DNA from: an uncultured Mediterraneibacter sp.
GTDB taxonomy: Bacteria; Bacillota; Clostridia; Lachnospirales; Lachnospiraceae
DNA length: 16,992 nucleotides
Reading direction: 5' to 3'
Assembly (NCBI GenBank): GCA_934418295.1
Contig: CAKRWZ010000039.1
Location: 1-16,992, forward strand
Under the pieces are notes generated by a model that saw nothing but the letters and a program-made list of their open reading frames with translations, searched no databases and was not told the origin of the DNA. Shown in pieces: positions 15,056 to 16,992 of the stretch. The position numbers and the translations under genes are program-made. How positions within the stretch are numbered: the stretch's first letter is position 1; each line of letters starts with the position of its first letter.

Positions 15056-15834
15056 TTAATAAAGTAGAACTGTGCGGTGTAAACACCTCAAAACTGCCGC
15101 TTTTGAACGAACAGGAAAAAGAAGATCTGTTTGTGAAGATCAGACAGGGGGATATGCAGGCAAGGGAAACTTATATCAAAGGCAATCTGCGCCTTGTGCT
15201 GAGCGTCATAAAACGGTTTTCCCAGTGCAATGAAAACGCGGATGACCTGTTTCAGATCGGCTGTGTGGGGCTTATGAAAGCGGTAGATAACTTTGAACCG
15301 GAGCGTGCGGTCAAATTTTCAACCTATGCAGTCCCGATGATCATAGGGGAGATCCGGCGGTACTTGCGGGACAATAATAATTCTATCCGGGTAAGCCGTT
15401 CACTGAAAGATACGGCATACAAAGCGATCTATGCCAAAGAAGGCTATATGAAAAAATATATGCGGGAGCCGACGGTGCAGGAAATTTCGGATGAGATCGG
15501 AATTGCAAAGGAAGATATTGTATTTGCGCTGGATGCGATACAACTTCCGGTAAGTCTGTACGAACCGGTGTATAGTGAGGGCGGGGACGCTCTTTATGTG
15601 ATGGATCAAGTCAGCGACCGTAAAAATCGGGAAGAAAATTGGGTAGAGGAGCTTTCGCTGGAAGCTGCCATGGAACGGCTGGGTGAAAGAGAACGCTATA
15701 TTGTACGACTTCGGTTTTTTGAGGGCAAGACCCAGATGGAAGTGGCAGGGCAGATCCACATCTCCCAGGCACAGGTCAGCAGATTGGAAAAAAACGCTCT
15801 CCGGACCATGAAACACTACTTGAAAGGAAAATAA
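15049..15834 (+). CDS. sigG: Sigma-G, forespore sporulation sigma factor
   Basis: Sigma-G directs late forespore transcription. I use the ATG at 15049, giving 261 aa beginning MALNKVELCGVNTSKLPLL, which matches the characteristic sigma-G N-terminus (NKVEICGVDTSKLP in Bacillus). GGGAGGA (15034-15040) is correctly spaced, whereas an in-frame ATG at 15025 lacks such a site. Region 2 includes NLRLVLSVIKRF, DDLFQIGCVGLMKAVDNF and KFSTYAVPMIIGEIRRYLRD. Region 3 includes VFALDAIQLPVSLYEPVY, and region 4 has GKTQMEVAGQIHISQAQVSRLEK. There is no pro-sequence. Placement after spoIIGA-sigE matches Bacillus and clostridia. Confidence 0.96.
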   Translation: MALNKVELCGVNTSKLPLLNEQEKEDLFVKIRQGDMQARETYIKGNLRLVLSVIKRFSQCNENADDLFQIGCVGLMKAVDNFEPERAVKFSTYAVPMIIGEIRRYLRDNNNSIRVSRSLKDTAYKAIYAKEGYMKKYMREPTVQEISDEIGIAKEDIVFALDAIQLPVSLYEPVYSEGGDALYVMDQVSDRKNREENWVEELSLEAAMERLGERERYIVRLRFFEGKTQMEVAGQIHISQAQVSRLEKNALRTMKHYLKGK

Positions 15835-15846
15835 AACTTTTTGCGG

Positions 15847-15875
15847 TTGAAATTTCAAAAAAATCATACTATGAT
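15847..15875 (+). promoter_or_regulatory. Sigma-A promoter for the HAD phosphatase unit
   Basis: TTGAAA (15847-15852) and TATGAT (15870-15875) are separated by exactly 17 bp and begin 13 nt after the sigG stop. The predicted start near 15882 lies only a few bases before the hairpin at 15884-15911, so the mRNA would begin with that hairpin. Confidence 0.65.
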
Positions 15876-15883
15876 AGTTAAAG

Positions 15884-15915
15884 AATCGAAGAAAGAACTC
15901 TTTCTTTGATTTTTT
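15884..15915 (+). terminator. Hairpin and T-tract downstream of sigG
   Basis: AATCGAAGAAAG (15884-15895) pairs with CTTTCTTTGATT (15900-15911), 12 bp with one G-U pair and an AACT loop, and T runs from 15910 to 15915. For readthrough from sigG this is a fair intrinsic terminator, though the stem is AT-rich. For RNA starting at the promoter just upstream it would lie at the extreme 5' end. Confidence 0.7.
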
Positions 15916-15950
15916 GAATTACAACAGATAAAAAGGAAAAGGGAGAAACT

Positions 15951-16619
15951 ATGGTTCGATTATGCATTTTTGATCTGGACGGAACATTGACAGATACTCT
16001 GGATTCTATGTCTTATACAACAAATGCGATGATGAAAGAACTTGGATATCATCCGATCAGCAAGGAACATTGCCGTGCCTATGTGGGAAATGGTGCGCGT
16101 GTGTTGGTGGAAAAGGCATTGCGGGAAGCCGGAGTGGAGGACGAAGCAGCGACGGATGCCGCATTGGAAGTGTTCCGGAAGTATTTTAAACAGTATAGCA
16201 CCTATCATGTGGAAGCCTATGACGGGATCAAAGAACTTTTGCCGGAGCTGAAAAAAGAAGGGATCCATCTGGCAGTGTTGTCCAATAAGCTGCATGAAGA
16301 GGCAGTGACAGTGGTGGATACGATTTTCGGAAAAGATGCGTTCGAGTGGGTGCAGGGACAGCAGGAAGGCATTCCACGGAAGCCGGATCCGCAGGCAGCG
16401 ATCTACATTGCGGATGCCCTGGGGATCTCACCGGAGGAAACGGTGTATATCGGTGATTCGGAAGTGGATATCAAAACAGGGAAAAATGCGGGCATGGAAG
16501 TGTTGAGCGTTACATGGGGCTTCAGGAGCAGGGAAGAACTTGCGGAAGCAGGAGCAGAGCATTTTATTGATAAACCGAGAGAAATACTAGAAGCAGTCAG
16601 ACAGCAGGGAGGAAAATAA
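15951..16619 (+). CDS. HAD-superfamily phosphatase, phosphoglycolate-phosphatase-like
   Basis: This is a cytosolic Mg-dependent phosphatase of the HAD superfamily, Gph/PGMB-like class, 222 aa. All four HAD motifs are present: FDLDGTLTDT (nucleophile D8, acid/base D10), LSNK (S111), RKPDP (K144) and IGDSEVD (D169, D173). An alpha-helical cap lies between motifs 1 and 2 (about 16-90). Substrate cannot be told from sequence; phosphoglycolate, pyrophosphate or sugar phosphates are possible. AAGGGAG about 8 nt upstream supports the ATG at 15951. It is followed 2 nt later by a small gene that appears to be in the same unit. Confidence 0.9.
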   Translation: MVRLCIFDLDGTLTDTLDSMSYTTNAMMKELGYHPISKEHCRAYVGNGARVLVEKALREAGVEDEAATDAALEVFRKYFKQYSTYHVEAYDGIKELLPELKKEGIHLAVLSNKLHEEAVTVVDTIFGKDAFEWVQGQQEGIPRKPDPQAAIYIADALGISPEETVYIGDSEVDIKTGKNAGMEVLSVTWGFRSREELAEAGAEHFIDKPREILEAVRQQGGK

Positions 16620-16621
16620 GA

Positions 16622-16885
16622 ATGTATGAGTATGATGAGGAGTGTCTGTTGACATTTTTGAAGAACCAGGGACAGTTATTTGATGAGCCGGTGGCAGAGA
16701 CACTGGCAGAGGCAGAGGCCTTTCTGGAGGACTGCATGGCAGTAGTTGTGGATTCTATAGAGGAAGTAAAAGAATATTTTGAGGAAAATGGAATGGACAT
16801 TGAAGGAATGTCGGTGGAAGAACTGGAGGAATCCTCTGAAGTCTTTGCGTTGCCGGGCGGTCAGTATCTGATCGTAGAAGGCTAG
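16622..16885 (+). CDS. Small acidic protein of unknown function
   Basis: I do not recognise an experimentally defined family. The 87-aa product (MYEYDEECLLTFLKNQGQLF...) is strongly acidic, with many E and D and few K or R. It has two likely helical stretches, EPVAETLAEAEAFLEDCM and IEEVKEYFEENG, and ends in a strand-like VFALPGGQYLIVEG. There is no signal peptide, membrane segment or metal-binding motif. GGAGG at the end of the phosphatase gene is correctly spaced, and the start is 2 nt after that stop, which supports a real, translationally coupled gene. It seems familiar from Lachnospiraceae genomes, but that is recall only. Confidence 0.75.
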   Translation: MYEYDEECLLTFLKNQGQLFDEPVAETLAEAEAFLEDCMAVVVDSIEEVKEYFEENGMDIEGMSVEELEESSEVFALPGGQYLIVEG

Positions 16886-16928
16886 TCTGAAAGCGGTCGT
16901 CTCGTATTTATTTTACGGAAAAATCAGG

Positions 16929-16955
16929 TTCCGCCGGTGCCCGGCGGAATTTTTT
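16929..16955 (+). terminator. Intrinsic terminator after the HAD/small-protein unit
   Basis: TTCCGCCGG (16929-16937) pairs perfectly with CCGGCGGAA (16941-16949) around a TGC loop, followed by six T (16950-16955). The GC-rich 9-bp stem makes it a convincing terminator. Confidence 0.92.
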
Positions 16956-16960
16956 GTGTG

Positions 16961-16979
16961 GCGACGAGGAAAATGCGGC
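16961..16979 (+). repeat. Post-terminator 19-bp repeat, copy 2
   Basis: GCGACGAGGAAAATGCGGC is identical to 13247-13265 and again begins 5 nt after the terminator T-tract. The following bases (16980-16992) form a short CATGC/GCATG palindrome that copy 1 lacks. The element may continue past the window edge. Confidence 0.75.
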
Positions 16980-16992
16980 ATGCTTGCATGGC

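Overview
The window is a cell-division and cell-wall (dcw) cluster joined to the sporulation sigma-factor genes of an endospore-forming Firmicute. Gene order, moderate GC, strong AGGAGG-type ribosome sites and the spoIIGA-sigE-sigG trio point to a clostridial organism, probably Lachnospiraceae (Blautia/Dorea-like). That family placement is an inference from gene content and protein style, not a database match.

Layout. (1) 1-1190, minus strand: an incomplete M20-family metallohydrolase, YgeY-like, divergent from everything else. (2) 1191-1469: a divergent control region with a sigma-A-like promoter inside a six-copy, 10-bp-phased GTGG array that looks like the MraZ operator. (3) 1470-7376: mraZ, rsmH, an ftsL-like gene and two tandem class B penicillin-binding proteins (PBPs), with a terminator-like hairpin before each PBP gene. 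(4) A strong promoter at 7373-7401 leads into mraY, murD, ftsW/spoVE and ftsQ/divIB; murG, murB, murC and ftsA are absent between these genes. (5) ftsZ has its own promoter, a TTG start and a terminator. (6) 13242-14934: a Spo0A-type control region, then spoIIGA and sigE, one base apart. (7) sigG has a leader hairpin that would hide its start codon in readthrough RNA, while a possible sigma-F-type promoter starts inside the hairpin. (8) 15835-16992: a HAD-family phosphatase, a small acidic protein of unknown function and a terminator. A 19-bp sequence found 5 nt after the ftsZ terminator recurs 5 nt after this last one.

How it works together. MraY makes lipid I and MurD adds D-glutamate to the precursor. 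FtsW with the class B PBPs polymerises and crosslinks septal wall. FtsL and FtsQ/DivIB scaffold that complex and FtsZ forms the ring. MraZ regulates the cluster and RsmH methylates 16S rRNA. At sporulation SpoIIGA processes pro-sigma-E in the mother cell, and sigma-G later acts in the forespore.

No CRISPR array, insertion sequence, tRNA, rRNA or phage gene is visible. The genes are conserved, and I do not see an undescribed multigene system. The notable content is regulatory: the MraZ array, the sigG hairpin, the PBP hairpins, the spoIIG-like promoter and the post-terminator repeat. One PBP also has an altered active-site motif.
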